The notes beneath the pieces were generated by a model that was not told the DNA's origin, ran no database searches, and worked only from the letters and a program-made list of their open reading frames with translations. Positions 24,234-32,155 of a stretch of 38,893 nt of DNA are shown here, piece by piece. The translations under genes and the position numbers were made by a program. Position 1 is the stretch's first letter, and every line of letters begins with the position of its first letter. Source of the DNA: Opitutia bacterium (lineage in GTDB: Bacteria; Verrucomicrobiota; Verrucomicrobiae; Opitutales; UBA953); assembly GCA_947465345.1 (NCBI GenBank), contig CANHZL010000005.1:1-38893 (forward strand), given 5' to 3'.

Positions 24234-25331
24234 ATGCAGAATTTCAAGAAAAACCTTGGGTTCAACCTGCTGCTTGTCGCCTTGGCGCTCGCGTTCGTTG
24301 CGGGTTGCGCTTTCGCCTATCTGGCTTTTCGGGGCGGCGCTTCCTCCGCACTCTTGCTTCAGCGTTCGCGTAAGGAGCAGTCCGCACTGCTTGAGGGCCA
24401 CGCTTTTGTGGCCGGAGCTCCGGCTATCTCGCTGAATGAGGATAATGTCGCCAAGGCTGCGGACGACGTGAAATCCCTTGAAGTCCATCTGAGCTCTCTG
24501 CGCTTAGCAATCGCCGGCAACCCGGAGCTCGCCATCAAGGGCAAGCCTTCCGCCAATTCGGCAGAGTTGAGCGCCTTGCTCCGTGAATCTGTCGATGGCT
24601 GGCGTAAGCTCGCAACCGATAGCGGCATCAAGCTTTCGGCGACCGATCCGACCGCCTTCGGCTTCCGCCGTTACATTCATAATCAAGGGACTTCTCCCAA
24701 GCGTGAGTTCCAGAAGGTCGACCAGCAGCGTCAGATCATCGACTTCCTCGTCCGTCAGCTTATCGATTCCCGTCCCGGCGGCTCCCCGCTCTTAATTGAG
24801 TCGATCGACCGCGAGCCCGTTGAGACGTTCGTGCTAATCCCCGAAGGCAAGCCCGGTGCTGGCACCTATGGTCCCGAGCCCGATACTTCTCGCAATGAGA
24901 TCGATGAGTTCTTGGCCTCCCGGACGTTTGACCGTCGCGACCTCGTCGAGACCGCCTCCTTCCGGGTCCGTTTCGTGGGCTATACGCCGACGCTGCGCAC
25001 TTTCGTCAACAAAATCCGCAACTCCGGCCGTCCGCTGGCGATTTCCTCAATCGATGTCGGCCTGACGACTCCCGATATCCAGAAGTTGCTTTCCTCCCCG
25101 TCCCCGCTCACCTCGACCGCTTCTTCCAGCCCCGCCGCCCCCTCCGTCTTGGGTAACTTCTTCCGCGACGAGCCCGCCGCGGCCACCAACGGCGCCAAGT
25201 CTGCCAGCACTGAGGACAAACGGGTCTTGGTCGTCCCCCGTAAGCTTTCCGCCTTCGTCGTGCAGGTGGATTATCTTTCCATCCCCGAGGAGAAACCGGC
25301 CGCCGCCGCCGAAGGCGAACCTAAGAAATAA
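24234..25331 (+). CDS. Amuc_1100-like, PilO-type membrane-anchored protein
   Basis: 365 residues. An N-terminal membrane helix (about 9-31) precedes a long periplasmic coiled coil (LQRSRKEQSALLEG, VKSLEVHLSSLRLAIAG) and two ferredoxin-like halves, the PilO plan. Stretches that recall Akkermansia Amuc_1100: QQRQIIDFLVRQLIDS, the SFRVRFVGYTPTLRTFVNKI block, and a C-terminal strand (FVVQVDYLSI) like the end of the Amuc_1100 fold. A Ser/Ala/Pro-rich insertion lies at about 285-310 and a short acidic Ala/Glu tail ends the protein. Amuc_1100 is the protein reported to signal through human TLR2; whether this homologue does anything of the kind is unknown. It belongs to the operon by position between pilM-pilN (3 bp) and the next gene (12 bp). 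Confidence 0.82.
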   Translation: MQNFKKNLGFNLLLVALALAFVAGCAFAYLAFRGGASSALLLQRSRKEQSALLEGHAFVAGAPAISLNEDNVAKAADDVKSLEVHLSSLRLAIAGNPELAIKGKPSANSAELSALLRESVDGWRKLATDSGIKLSATDPTAFGFRRYIHNQGTSPKREFQKVDQQRQIIDFLVRQLIDSRPGGSPLLIESIDREPVETFVLIPEGKPGAGTYGPEPDTSRNEIDEFLASRTFDRRDLVETASFRVRFVGYTPTLRTFVNKIRNSGRPLAISSIDVGLTTPDIQKLLSSPSPLTSTASSSPAAPSVLGNFFRDEPAAATNGAKSASTEDKRVLVVPRKLSAFVVQVDYLSIPEEKPAAAAEGEPKK

Positions 25332-25343
25332 AGCATCCCGGAC

Positions 25344-26282
25344 ATGAATTCCCGTAACGACATCATTCTCGTCATCCTTGGCGCACTTCTGCTCGCCGTG
25401 GGTTCGACCGCTTATCTTCGCCCGGGCCTGATCGCGCCGGTGGTGCCAGATGAAGACGGCAAGACCCTCGCGCTCAAGCAACTCAAGGAAGCCGTGCCTC
25501 AGGGCGGCGCCTACCCCGCGACCCCGCGTGCTTCGCTCGAAGACAATATCAAGGACTGGCTCAGCCCCGAGGAGAACGATGACAACTGGGACTACGACCT
25601 CTTCACGACGATCGACGTCGTCTGGGATCCTGCCCTCCGCGAGTATGTGCCTCGCAGTCGTAAGGTAGAAGAGATGCCCCCCTTCGGCATCAGCTTGGTT
25701 TCCGTCGGTTACCCCACTTACACTTTCATGCTTAGCCACTCCACCCTGGGGCCCGGCAAGAAGGAAGAGGACCGCCTCTTCTCGCTCAAGAACGTGAAGA
25801 CCAAGCAGTACCTCGACGACTGTAAGCTCAACAAGCCGATCCCGGAGGCTCCTTACCTCACCCTTAAGTCCTATAAGGTCATCAAGGGTAAGGATGCCGA
25901 CGGCATTCCTTTCGTCCGCAATATCCTCACCATTGATGACCGTCAGTTCGGCCAAGTGGTCGAGGTCGACGATGAGAAGCCTTTGGAATTTAAGGGACGG
26001 GTTGATATCTTGGTCAATTCGCCCTCCGATCCGGCGTGGACGCTCACCCTGCACGCTGTTGGCGATAAGTTCACCTACAATGGCGCCCACTTCGTGGTCA
26101 AAGTCATTGACTTGCCCTCCCGTAGCGTGACTTTTGATAAGTCCTTCGCTCTCAACCCCAAGAAGCCGAAGAAGCTCATTTCAGATCCACAGACGCTAAC
26201 CGTCCCGGCGCCCGTGGCTCCGGCTCCTAAGCCGAAGGCCGCCACCCCTGCCGCCACCAAGACCGTCACCCCTAAGAAATAA
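25344..26282 (+). CDS. Amuc_1099-like membrane-anchored protein of the pilus operon
   Basis: 312 residues. One N-terminal membrane helix (about 8-26, ILVILGALLLAVGSTAYL) with a short cytoplasmic start, then a periplasmic body. Features: an acidic Trp/Asp patch near 75-90 (NIKDWLSPEENDDNWDYDLF), beta-rich middle (VSVGYPTYTFML, KTKQYLDD), a strand pair with GQVVEVDDEKPLEFKGR and FTYNGAHFVVKV, and a Pro/Ala/Lys-rich C-terminus. It occupies the place of PilP in other operons, and of Amuc_1099 in Akkermansia, between the PilO-like gene and the secretin gene. I infer a role as the link to the secretin. Function unproven. Confidence 0.75.
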   Translation: MNSRNDIILVILGALLLAVGSTAYLRPGLIAPVVPDEDGKTLALKQLKEAVPQGGAYPATPRASLEDNIKDWLSPEENDDNWDYDLFTTIDVVWDPALREYVPRSRKVEEMPPFGISLVSVGYPTYTFMLSHSTLGPGKKEEDRLFSLKNVKTKQYLDDCKLNKPIPEAPYLTLKSYKVIKGKDADGIPFVRNILTIDDRQFGQVVEVDDEKPLEFKGRVDILVNSPSDPAWTLTLHAVGDKFTYNGAHFVVKVIDLPSRSVTFDKSFALNPKKPKKLISDPQTLTVPAPVAPAPKPKAATPAATKTVTPKK

Positions 26283-26301
26283 TTTTCAAAGCCCCAAACT
26301 C

Positions 26302-29286
26302 ATGAAAAATCTCCACCGTTCGCAGCTCGCCTGGGTAGCCCTTGCCCTCGCTCTTGCCGCAGGCTCTCTTGTCGCCCAAGACGGCGATGCCGCCGCCCGC
26401 AAGCCGCAGCTCCTCGCCGAAGCCTTGAAGGCGCGCGATGAAGGTAACCTGCAGGCCGCCAAGGCCAAGTTCGAGGCGATCCTCGCCATCGACGCCAAGG
26501 ATGTCGGCGCCGCCGAAGGCCTCTCCTCCGTCAATGCGGCCATCACTGAAGCCGAAGCGAGCAAGAAGGCCGCCGATGCCTCCAAGCCGGCTGACGCCCC
26601 CAAGGCTGATGTGCCCGCCGCCAAGGTCGACGCCCCTGCTGCGAAGCCGGCCTCCTCCCTCGAAGAAGTCGCCGCTGTCCACGAAAAGCTTTTCGCTGAA
26701 GTCACCCAAGCCATCGAACTCGCCCGCAAGAAGTCCTCGGCCGGCGACCATAAGGGTGCCCTTGAGATTCTGGATGGAGCTAACGGTGCCCTCCCGGCCA
26801 CCGCCGCCGCCCAGAAGCTCCGCGATACCATCGCCCTGACCAAGCAGGATATTGTCATCCAACGTGATGCCGGCGGTGCCTCTGCCGCTCAGGAAGAAGT
26901 GAAGCGCCTCGCCCGAGTCAATGACGAGGCCCTCGGCAAACAGGGCGACGCCATCGCCTCCGCCGAAAGCCTAATCCGCAAGGGTACGGCTGAGTCCATC
27001 GATAAGGCTCTGGCTGATCTTGAGGTCGCCGAACGCGCCCTCGGTAACGAGACCCTCTCCAACAAGGGGCTCAAGGATCGCATCAAGGAAGTCAAAGGAT
27101 CGGCCATCGCCCGCCGCACGCTCATCGCGATCGAAGCCCGCGACATGATTAAGGCCACTTCGCTCATCGCACAGTATGCCGAATTGAAGGGCAAGGAAGA
27201 CCCCAGCGTTATTCGCCTCCAGAAGGAATTTACGTCCAAGCGGACCGACCCGACCTACCGCAACGTCGACGAGCTCTCGCCTGGCCTCCGCGTCAAGGAC
27301 GACAAGGTCAACGAGCTGCTCGTCAAGGGCCGCGCCCGCTACCTCTACGGCGACTATCAAGGCGCCCTCGATTCCTACCGCGAGGTGCTGCAGTATCAGC
27401 CGAATAATTCCGAATCCAAGGCCTACCAGATCCGCATCCGCCAGATGCTGTCCGAGAATTCCGGCCAGTGGAATCGTGGCGTGACCAAGGGTAAACTCCT
27501 CGAGCTCCTCGATGAGACCTGGAAGCTCCCGGAAGTCTTCAATCGCGAAAACATCAAGATCGATGCCGCCAACGGCAACGATCCGATCGTGGAAAAGATG
27601 AAGTCGATTCAGCTGCCTGAAGGTTTCATCGTCCGCGACCAGCCCCTCGACCGGGCCCTCGCCCTCCTGCAGACTTCTGCCGCCTCTTACGACAAGGACC
27701 AGAAGGGCGTGAACGTTGTCCTCATCGATCCGGCCAACAAGAACCCCACGGTCAGCCTGCAGCTCCGTAATGTCTCGGTCTACCAGGCCCTCGACTACAT
27801 CTGCAAACGTGTCGGTTTCAGCTTCTCCGTCGGTTCCGGCGGGATCATCGAAGTCCGTGAGGATTCTGGTGACAGCCTCCTCGAGACCGAAATCTACCCG
27901 CTTTCCACCGCAGCCGTGCTCAAGATGACCGGTCTCAGCGCCGGCGGCGCGGGTGCTGCTGCCGGCGGCGCCGGTGGCGCGGCGGCCAATCCTTTCGGTG
28001 GCGCTGCCGCCGGTGGTGCTGGTGCTGGCGACGGTCAGCGTCCGGAAGAAGTCGCGATTAAGAACTTCCTCACCCGTTCCGGCGTGGCGTTCGAAGCCCC
28101 GGCAACCCTTTCGTACGACGGCACGAACCTCATCGTCTACCAGAGCCGTAAGAACCTGGACCGCGTGAAGAACATCATTCGCCGCTACTCCGACATCAAG
28201 CAGGTCCACATCGAAGCTAAGTTCATGGAAGTCGAACAGAAGATCCTGAACGAACTGGGCGTGAACTGGACCTTGTCCCCCACCGCCGGACAGGGCGGCA
28301 ACGTGAACGCCTCTTCGAATCTCCGTTCAATTGCCAACGTCTTCCAATCCAACAACAGCGTCGCCCGGTCTATTGTTATTACCGACCCGGCCAGCACCCC
28401 GTCGACGTCTTCTTTTCTCCAGACTCCTCCGAACTTCCCCTCGGGCGCGAACCTCGGTGCCAGCACCAGTAACGCTTATAGCGGCACGATCGGCTTCCTG
28501 GGCGCAGAGACCCTCGCCGTCGCCATCCGCGCCATCGAGCAGAACTCTGGTAGCGACTTGATGTCGTCCCCGAGCCTGACCGTCCTTGACGGTAAGACGG
28601 CTGTCATCCGCGTGGCTCAGTTGCTCCGCTACCCTCAGGCTTACGGTGATACGCAGTCCACCGTGACGCCTGCGACCGCCACCGGTGGTGGCGGTGGTGT
28701 CACGATCACCGCAGGTACGCCCCAGGACTTCACCGTTCAGGAAGTCGGTGTGAATCTCGAAGTCACCCCGACCGTCGCGGCCGATGATTCCATCGCCCTT
28801 AACCTCAAGCCGAAGGTGACCGAATTCGAAGGTTTCGTCGAATACGGCGGCACCTCGGTCGCCATCAGCGGTGGCGTCACCGTGTCCGTCCCTTCGGGCT
28901 TCTTCCAGCCGATCTTCAGCACCCGTGAAGTGACCACCGATGTTACCGTCTTCGACGGTGCCACGGTCGTCATCGGTGGCCTGACTCGCGAAGAAGTGAA
29001 GACCGTCGAAGACAAGGTACCTGTTCTCGGTTCCATCCCTCTCATCGGTGCGGCTTTCCGTTCGACTGGAAAGTCCGTGCAGAAGCGTAGCCTCATGGTG
29101 TTCGTGACCGCTAACCTGGTCTCTCCGGGTGGCGCTACCCTTCGTAGCACCCACCCAGGCATGCGCGCTGGCTCGACCTTCTCGAACCCCACGCTCATCT
29201 CTCCGGGTGGCGCAGTCTATCGTGAGCCGATCGAGGCCGTTACGCCCGAGCTGAAACCCACGGTTATCCCTGAGCCGGCCAAGTAA
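26302..29286 (+). CDS. Type IV pilus secretin (PilQ-like) with N-terminal TPR region
   Basis: 994 residues, the outer-membrane pore of the pilus system. Signal peptide at 1-25 (cleaved near VAQ). Residues about 30-390 are helical, Ala/Lys-rich repeats of TPR type (e.g. ARYLYGDYQGALDSYREVLQYQPNN at about 350-372, given in part), unusual in length for PilQ. A secretin N0/STN domain follows (about 440-525), a Gly/Ala-rich linker at about 546-577, an N1-like domain (585-660), and the secretin barrel from about 734, ending with the signature VPVLGSIPLIG at 906-916. The tail is Ser/Gly/Pro-rich. It lies 19 bp after the Amuc_1099-like gene and ends the operon, with a strong terminator 26 bp later. 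Confidence 0.93.
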   Translation: MKNLHRSQLAWVALALALAAGSLVAQDGDAAARKPQLLAEALKARDEGNLQAAKAKFEAILAIDAKDVGAAEGLSSVNAAITEAEASKKAADASKPADAPKADVPAAKVDAPAAKPASSLEEVAAVHEKLFAEVTQAIELARKKSSAGDHKGALEILDGANGALPATAAAQKLRDTIALTKQDIVIQRDAGGASAAQEEVKRLARVNDEALGKQGDAIASAESLIRKGTAESIDKALADLEVAERALGNETLSNKGLKDRIKEVKGSAIARRTLIAIEARDMIKATSLIAQYAELKGKEDPSVIRLQKEFTSKRTDPTYRNVDELSPGLRVKDDKVNELLVKGRARYLYGDYQGALDSYREVLQYQPNNSESKAYQIRIRQMLSENSGQWNRGVTKGKLLELLDETWKLPEVFNRENIKIDAANGNDPIVEKMKSIQLPEGFIVRDQPLDRALALLQTSAASYDKDQKGVNVVLIDPANKNPTVSLQLRNVSVYQALDYICKRVGFSFSVGSGGIIEVREDSGDSLLETEIYPLSTAAVLKMTGLSAGGAGAAAGGAGGAAANPFGGAAAGGAGAGDGQRPEEVAIKNFLTRSGVAFEAPATLSYDGTNLIVYQSRKNLDRVKNIIRRYSDIKQVHIEAKFMEVEQKILNELGVNWTLSPTAGQGGNVNASSNLRSIANVFQSNNSVARSIVITDPASTPSTSSFLQTPPNFPSGANLGASTSNAYSGTIGFLGAETLAVAIRAIEQNSGSDLMSSPSLTVLDGKTAVIRVAQLLRYPQAYGDTQSTVTPATATGGGGGVTITAGTPQDFTVQEVGVNLEVTPTVAADDSIALNLKPKVTEFEGFVEYGGTSVAISGGVTVSVPSGFFQPIFSTREVTTDVTVFDGATVVIGGLTREEVKTVEDKVPVLGSIPLIGAAFRSTGKSVQKRSLMVFVTANLVSPGGATLRSTHPGMRAGSTFSNPTLISPGGAVYREPIEAVTPELKPTVIPEPAK

Positions 29287-29311
29287 GCCTGCTCCGTCAC
29301 CACTCCCATCT

Positions 29312-29342
29312 CGGGCCCGCCACTAGGCGGGCCCGCTTTTTT
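29312..29342 (+). terminator. Rho-independent terminator of the pilus operon
   Basis: A 10-bp perfect stem (CGGGCCCGCC / GGCGGGCCCG) with loop ACTA is followed by six T. It lies 26 bp after the secretin stop codon. Confidence 0.92.
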
Positions 29343-29377
29343 CTCGATGGTCCGACCGGGTCGAGTGACACTCTCAT

Positions 29378-30340
29378 ATGCGCTGGCTGCTCATCGATGG
29401 CTTCAATCTGGTCTTTCGTAGCCACTTCGCGATGGAGCGTTCCAATCTCCGCCGGCAATCCGATCAGTTCCCGACTGGCGCTCTGCACGGCTGGATGAAG
29501 TCCTTGCTGGACCTCCGGGATGGCGAGAAGCCTGATCGCTGCGCGGTCTTCTTCGACCTGGGCGGATCGGACCGTCACCTTGCCGTCCTCCCTGAATACA
29601 AAGCCCAACGCGACGAAACGCCGGACGAGATCGTCCAGCAGTTGCCTGAGATCAAGCGGCTGACCGCGCTGTTAGGGTTTCAAGTCTTCGAGCGCCGTGG
29701 GGTCGAGGCTGACGACCTCATCGCCACGGCAGTCCGCATCCTCGTGGCCTCCGGTGATGCGTGCGTCATCGTCAGCGCAGACAAGGATTTTGGGCAGTGT
29801 GTTGGCGGCCCGGTCGTCCAGCTGGCGCCACCACCGACGGCGAATCCGGCGGCCGGATGGCGACGCCTCGATTCCGCTGCCGTCACCGAGAAGTTTGGCG
29901 TGCCCCCGAATCGCATTGCTGACTACCTCGCCTTGGTCGGCGACACTTCCGACAATATTCCCGGCCTTAAAGGGGTCGGCCCTAAGACCGCGGTGAAGTG
30001 GCTCACCGAATACGGCGACCTCGCTGGCGTGCTCGCCGCTGCGGAGACTCTTCAACCGGAGCGTTTCCGGGAGCAGGTGAAGGCCGAGGCTGAGCGGATC
30101 CGCGGTAACCTGACGTTGGTGACTTTCCGGACCGACTTTGATTTCGAACCTGGCCAACCGGTGTCAGAGGATGTCGCCGCGGTGGAGATTTTTCTGGAGG
30201 AGATGGAGATGCATTCGACCCTTCGTCGCTATCAGGTAAAGCACGGGCGTGTCGTCTCGGAGTCAGCGCCGAAGCCGATTGAAACACCAAAGCCGAAGGC
30301 CAAGCCGACGGACGGCTCCCGGCAGGGTGAACTATTCTGA
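29378..30340 (+). CDS. 5'-3' exonuclease/flap endonuclease, stand-alone Pol I-type domain
   Basis: 320 residues matching the N-terminal nuclease domain of DNA polymerase I, encoded alone with no polymerase. Motifs: LLIDGFNLVFRSHFA at the start, FFDLGGSD, EADDLIA at 110-116 with acidic metal ligands, SADKDFGQ around 130, and the helix-three-turn-helix DNA clamp GDTSDNIPGLKGVGPKTA starting at 188. It cleaves 5' flaps and RNA primers in replication and repair. The final 40 residues are Pro/Lys-rich and end in GELF; a short C-terminal tail of this type can bind a sliding clamp, but no clear clamp motif is present. It stands 91 bp from the secretin gene past its terminator, so it has its own transcript. 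Confidence 0.9.
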   Translation: MRWLLIDGFNLVFRSHFAMERSNLRRQSDQFPTGALHGWMKSLLDLRDGEKPDRCAVFFDLGGSDRHLAVLPEYKAQRDETPDEIVQQLPEIKRLTALLGFQVFERRGVEADDLIATAVRILVASGDACVIVSADKDFGQCVGGPVVQLAPPPTANPAAGWRRLDSAAVTEKFGVPPNRIADYLALVGDTSDNIPGLKGVGPKTAVKWLTEYGDLAGVLAAAETLQPERFREQVKAEAERIRGNLTLVTFRTDFDFEPGQPVSEDVAAVEIFLEEMEMHSTLRRYQVKHGRVVSESAPKPIETPKPKAKPTDGSRQGELF

Positions 30341-30348
30341 GCAATAAA

Positions 30349-30374
30349 AAGGCCCGCCGGTAACGGCGGGCCTT
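30349..30374. terminator. Bidirectional terminator between exonuclease and duplicated-unit genes
   Basis: An 11-bp perfect stem (AAGGCCCGCCG / CGGCGGGCCTT) with loop GTAA lies between convergent stop codons, preceded by A-rich sequence that acts as a T-run on the minus strand. Confidence 0.85.
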
Positions 30375-30397
30375 GTCGGGAAGAGTCAGCGCGAGGC

Positions 30398-31219
30398 TTA
30401 GTTCTTCTTCTCAATCCTCTTTTCGACCTTCGGGGCTTCGATGGCGAGCGGAGTGGAGGCGACCGGGGCAGCGCCGTGGGTCTTCTCGACGTAGGCCTTC
30501 ACTTCGTCCTGCGTCAGAGCGACCCAGAACTTGGCTTCCAGCACATCGAACACGATATTGTTGGTGAAGATACCATAGGTCTTACCCATGTGTTCGGCGT
30601 TCTTGGTAAGGGCGTCGGTCACCTTAGCGATTTCATCCTGGGCACGCTTCTTGGCGTCTTCATCAGTGGCGGTCTGCTCGGCGGCACGGAGCTGGAGTAG
30701 GGCGTTCTGCTGGGCCTGGACGATGTTGATGTTGCGCTCGAAGAGGGGGATGTGCTCACCGGTCATCTTGCAGAGCTGGATCATCTTCTGGTTACCGCGG
30801 GCGACAACCTCGTTCTCCTTGAACTCAGGGTTCTTGCGGAGTTCGGCGATTTGTTCGTCGGTGACCGGCGACATCAGCTGGATAGCCTGATTCTGGATGA
30901 AGTGCGGGCGGATCGCGACGGTATCCATCTTGAAGCCGTAGACCTTCTCGAAGATGCCGTCCTTCTGGTTGAAGTCCTGGAGTTCGGCTTCGCGGAGCTT
31001 CGTCACGGCGTCCTTCTCGGTCGTCGTGAGGGCGCTCTGGATGCGCTGGTTGAGTTCGACGATCTTCTGGGCCTGGGCCACCATGACGTTCACGTCGTTG
31101 GTGAAGCGCGTAAGCGTCTCGGGGTGGCTGATGGTGACGAACTTGAAGAAGACCTTGTTATCGTGCTGCAGCAGGTTTTCGTCGACCTTGGGGGCGGCCG
31201 GGGTGTCGGTGGCGGGCAT
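30398..31219 (-). CDS. Unknown protein of a duplicated-unit family (second paralogue)
   Basis: 273 residues, not recognised. It has no signal peptide, unlike its paralogue. It consists of two copies of an ~80-residue unit: about 44-127 and about 164-244. Each begins with a Gln/Leu-rich helix, then a T-x-x-EK/ED-x-A turn (ALTTTEKDA; TATDEDAKKRA), a second helix, and a strand block around a Tyr-Gly/Phe pair, ending in a (D/N)EE/DE-type helix cap (MSPVTDEQIAEL; VALTQDEVKAYV). Between units is PEFKENEVVARG, which aligns with DFKPETIIAMG of the paralogue. The C-terminus is a Pro/Lys-rich tail. Its 33-bp leader is C-rich, the complement of a G-quadruplex-like tract. It is co-directional with the upstream paralogue and probably in one transcript. 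Confidence 0.75.
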   Translation of the reverse strand: MPATDTPAAPKVDENLLQHDNKVFFKFVTISHPETLTRFTNDVNVMVAQAQKIVELNQRIQSALTTTEKDAVTKLREAELQDFNQKDGIFEKVYGFKMDTVAIRPHFIQNQAIQLMSPVTDEQIAELRKNPEFKENEVVARGNQKMIQLCKMTGEHIPLFERNINIVQAQQNALLQLRAAEQTATDEDAKKRAQDEIAKVTDALTKNAEHMGKTYGIFTNNIVFDVLEAKFWVALTQDEVKAYVEKTHGAAPVASTPLAIEAPKVEKRIEKKN

Positions 31220-31223
31220 GTTA

Positions 31224-31251
31224 GGGGTGGGGGTTGGGGTTGGGGTAAGGG
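31224..31251 (+). other. G-quadruplex-capable tract in the gap between the two paralogues
   Basis: Five G-runs (4, 5, 4, 4 and 3 bases) separated by one to three bases fill nearly the whole 33-bp gap. The G-rich strand is the plus strand, opposite the coding strand, so the mRNA carries the C-rich complement directly before the ATG of the downstream gene. Confidence 0.6.
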
Positions 31252-31252
31252 T

Positions 31253-32086
31253 TTACTTCTTGTCAGCGGCCGGAGCGCTCTTGGCTTCGATCGCCTTCTT
31301 TTCTTCCTCAGTGATCTGGACGGCGAGCTTGGCTTCAGCTGGAAGCGTGATGGCTTCGGCGTTGAAATCGAAGCCGCGGCTCTTCTTGAACTCCTCGAGG
31401 CTCTTGGAGAGGTCGTCCTGGATTTCCTTGATGGCCTTCTCGACCTTTTTCTTGTCGTCGTCCTTGGTCAGCTTGGGCTGGAGGTCGATGAGCTGCTGGA
31501 GCTGGGCTTTGGCGTCGGTGATGCGCTTAAGGGAGAGACCGAAGGTCTCGACCTCGCCCTGGCCGCTGATGGTGTCGCGGATGTGGTACTTCTTTTCGCC
31601 CATGGCGATGATGGTCTCGGGCTTGAAATCCTTAGCGCCCGAAAGCTTGGTGAACTCCTCGTTGGAGATCGGGGTGGCAATCACGGCCTTGGTGAAGGAG
31701 AGCTGGTAGGGACGCTCGATGCTGAAGCCGTTGTAGAGCTTACCCATGGATTCATTGTCTCCTTTGAGCTTAGCCTGTTTGGCGGCGATCTCGTGGCCGC
31801 GAGCTTCCTTCTCCGGGGTGGTGAGAGCGTTCTCGAGGAAGACCTGGAGGCGCTTGAGCTCTTCTACCTGCTGGCCTAGGACCTGGACGTTCTTCTGGAA
31901 GGTGAGGCATTCGGGGATGGTCTTTCCGTTCCAGACTTCAGCGAGGTAGGTCTTCGCTTCGGTCTTGGCTCCGCCAGCGAGCTTGACCTCTTGAGCGGGC
32001 GCAACGGCCTTGGTTTCGGCGGGCTTGGCTTCCTGAGCATTCAGGGAGACGCAGAGGGCGGCCAGGAGGAACGAGAACTTGTTCAT
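31253..32086 (-). CDS. Unknown exported protein of a duplicated-unit family (first paralogue)
   Basis: 277 residues with a signal peptide (MNKFSFLLAALCVSLNA, cleaved before QEA), so it is exported. After a 40-residue Ala/Lys-rich stretch it shows two units of about 80 residues, at about 66-146 and 188-265, the same plan as the neighbouring gene: helix, ALTTPEKEA turn (87-95), second helix, MGKLYNGF, then a strand and ISNEEF; and in unit 2, LTKDDDKKK, a helix, KSRGFDF, and QITEEEKKAI. The match to the paralogue is strong in the first unit (ALTTPEKEA against ALTTTEKDA). A candidate promoter (TTGTAG-17-CATATG on the minus strand, 32138-32110) lies in the gap after cvpA. Function unknown. Confidence 0.78.
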   Translation of the reverse strand: MNKFSFLLAALCVSLNAQEAKPAETKAVAPAQEVKLAGGAKTEAKTYLAEVWNGKTIPECLTFQKNVQVLGQQVEELKRLQVFLENALTTPEKEARGHEIAAKQAKLKGDNESMGKLYNGFSIERPYQLSFTKAVIATPISNEEFTKLSGAKDFKPETIIAMGEKKYHIRDTISGQGEVETFGLSLKRITDAKAQLQQLIDLQPKLTKDDDKKKVEKAIKEIQDDLSKSLEEFKKSRGFDFNAEAITLPAEAKLAVQITEEEKKAIEAKSAPAADKK

Positions 32087-32109
32087 GTGAGTGAGGAGGG
32101 AGGTTCAAA

Positions 32110-32138
32110 CATATGGATGCCAGCCCCTTGGACTACAA
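32110..32138 (-). promoter_or_regulatory. Candidate promoter for the duplicated-unit gene pair
   Basis: Read on the minus strand, TTGTAG and CATATG are separated by exactly 17 bases and end 24 bases before the ATG at 32086. Upstream of it an eight-base T-run (minus strand) may mark the end of cvpA transcription. Both readings are weak and rest on sequence only. Confidence 0.3.
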
Positions 32139-32155
32139 AAAAAACCCCCCAGAGG

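Noticed and set aside
27937..28034. The Gly/Ala-rich coding repeat in the secretin as a possible mobile or CRISPR-like repeat
   Set aside because: It keeps the reading frame and encodes a flexible linker; the repeats are irregular GGC/GCC codons.
26971..28209. A 412-codon minus-strand open frame across the secretin gene
   Set aside because: Antisense to the well-supported secretin; acidic, low-complexity and domain-free.
30752..31879. A 375-codon plus-strand open frame opposite the duplicated-unit genes
   Set aside because: Highly repetitive Leu/Asp/Gly/Val composition, no start context, and the opposite strand has a clear signal peptide and repeated units.
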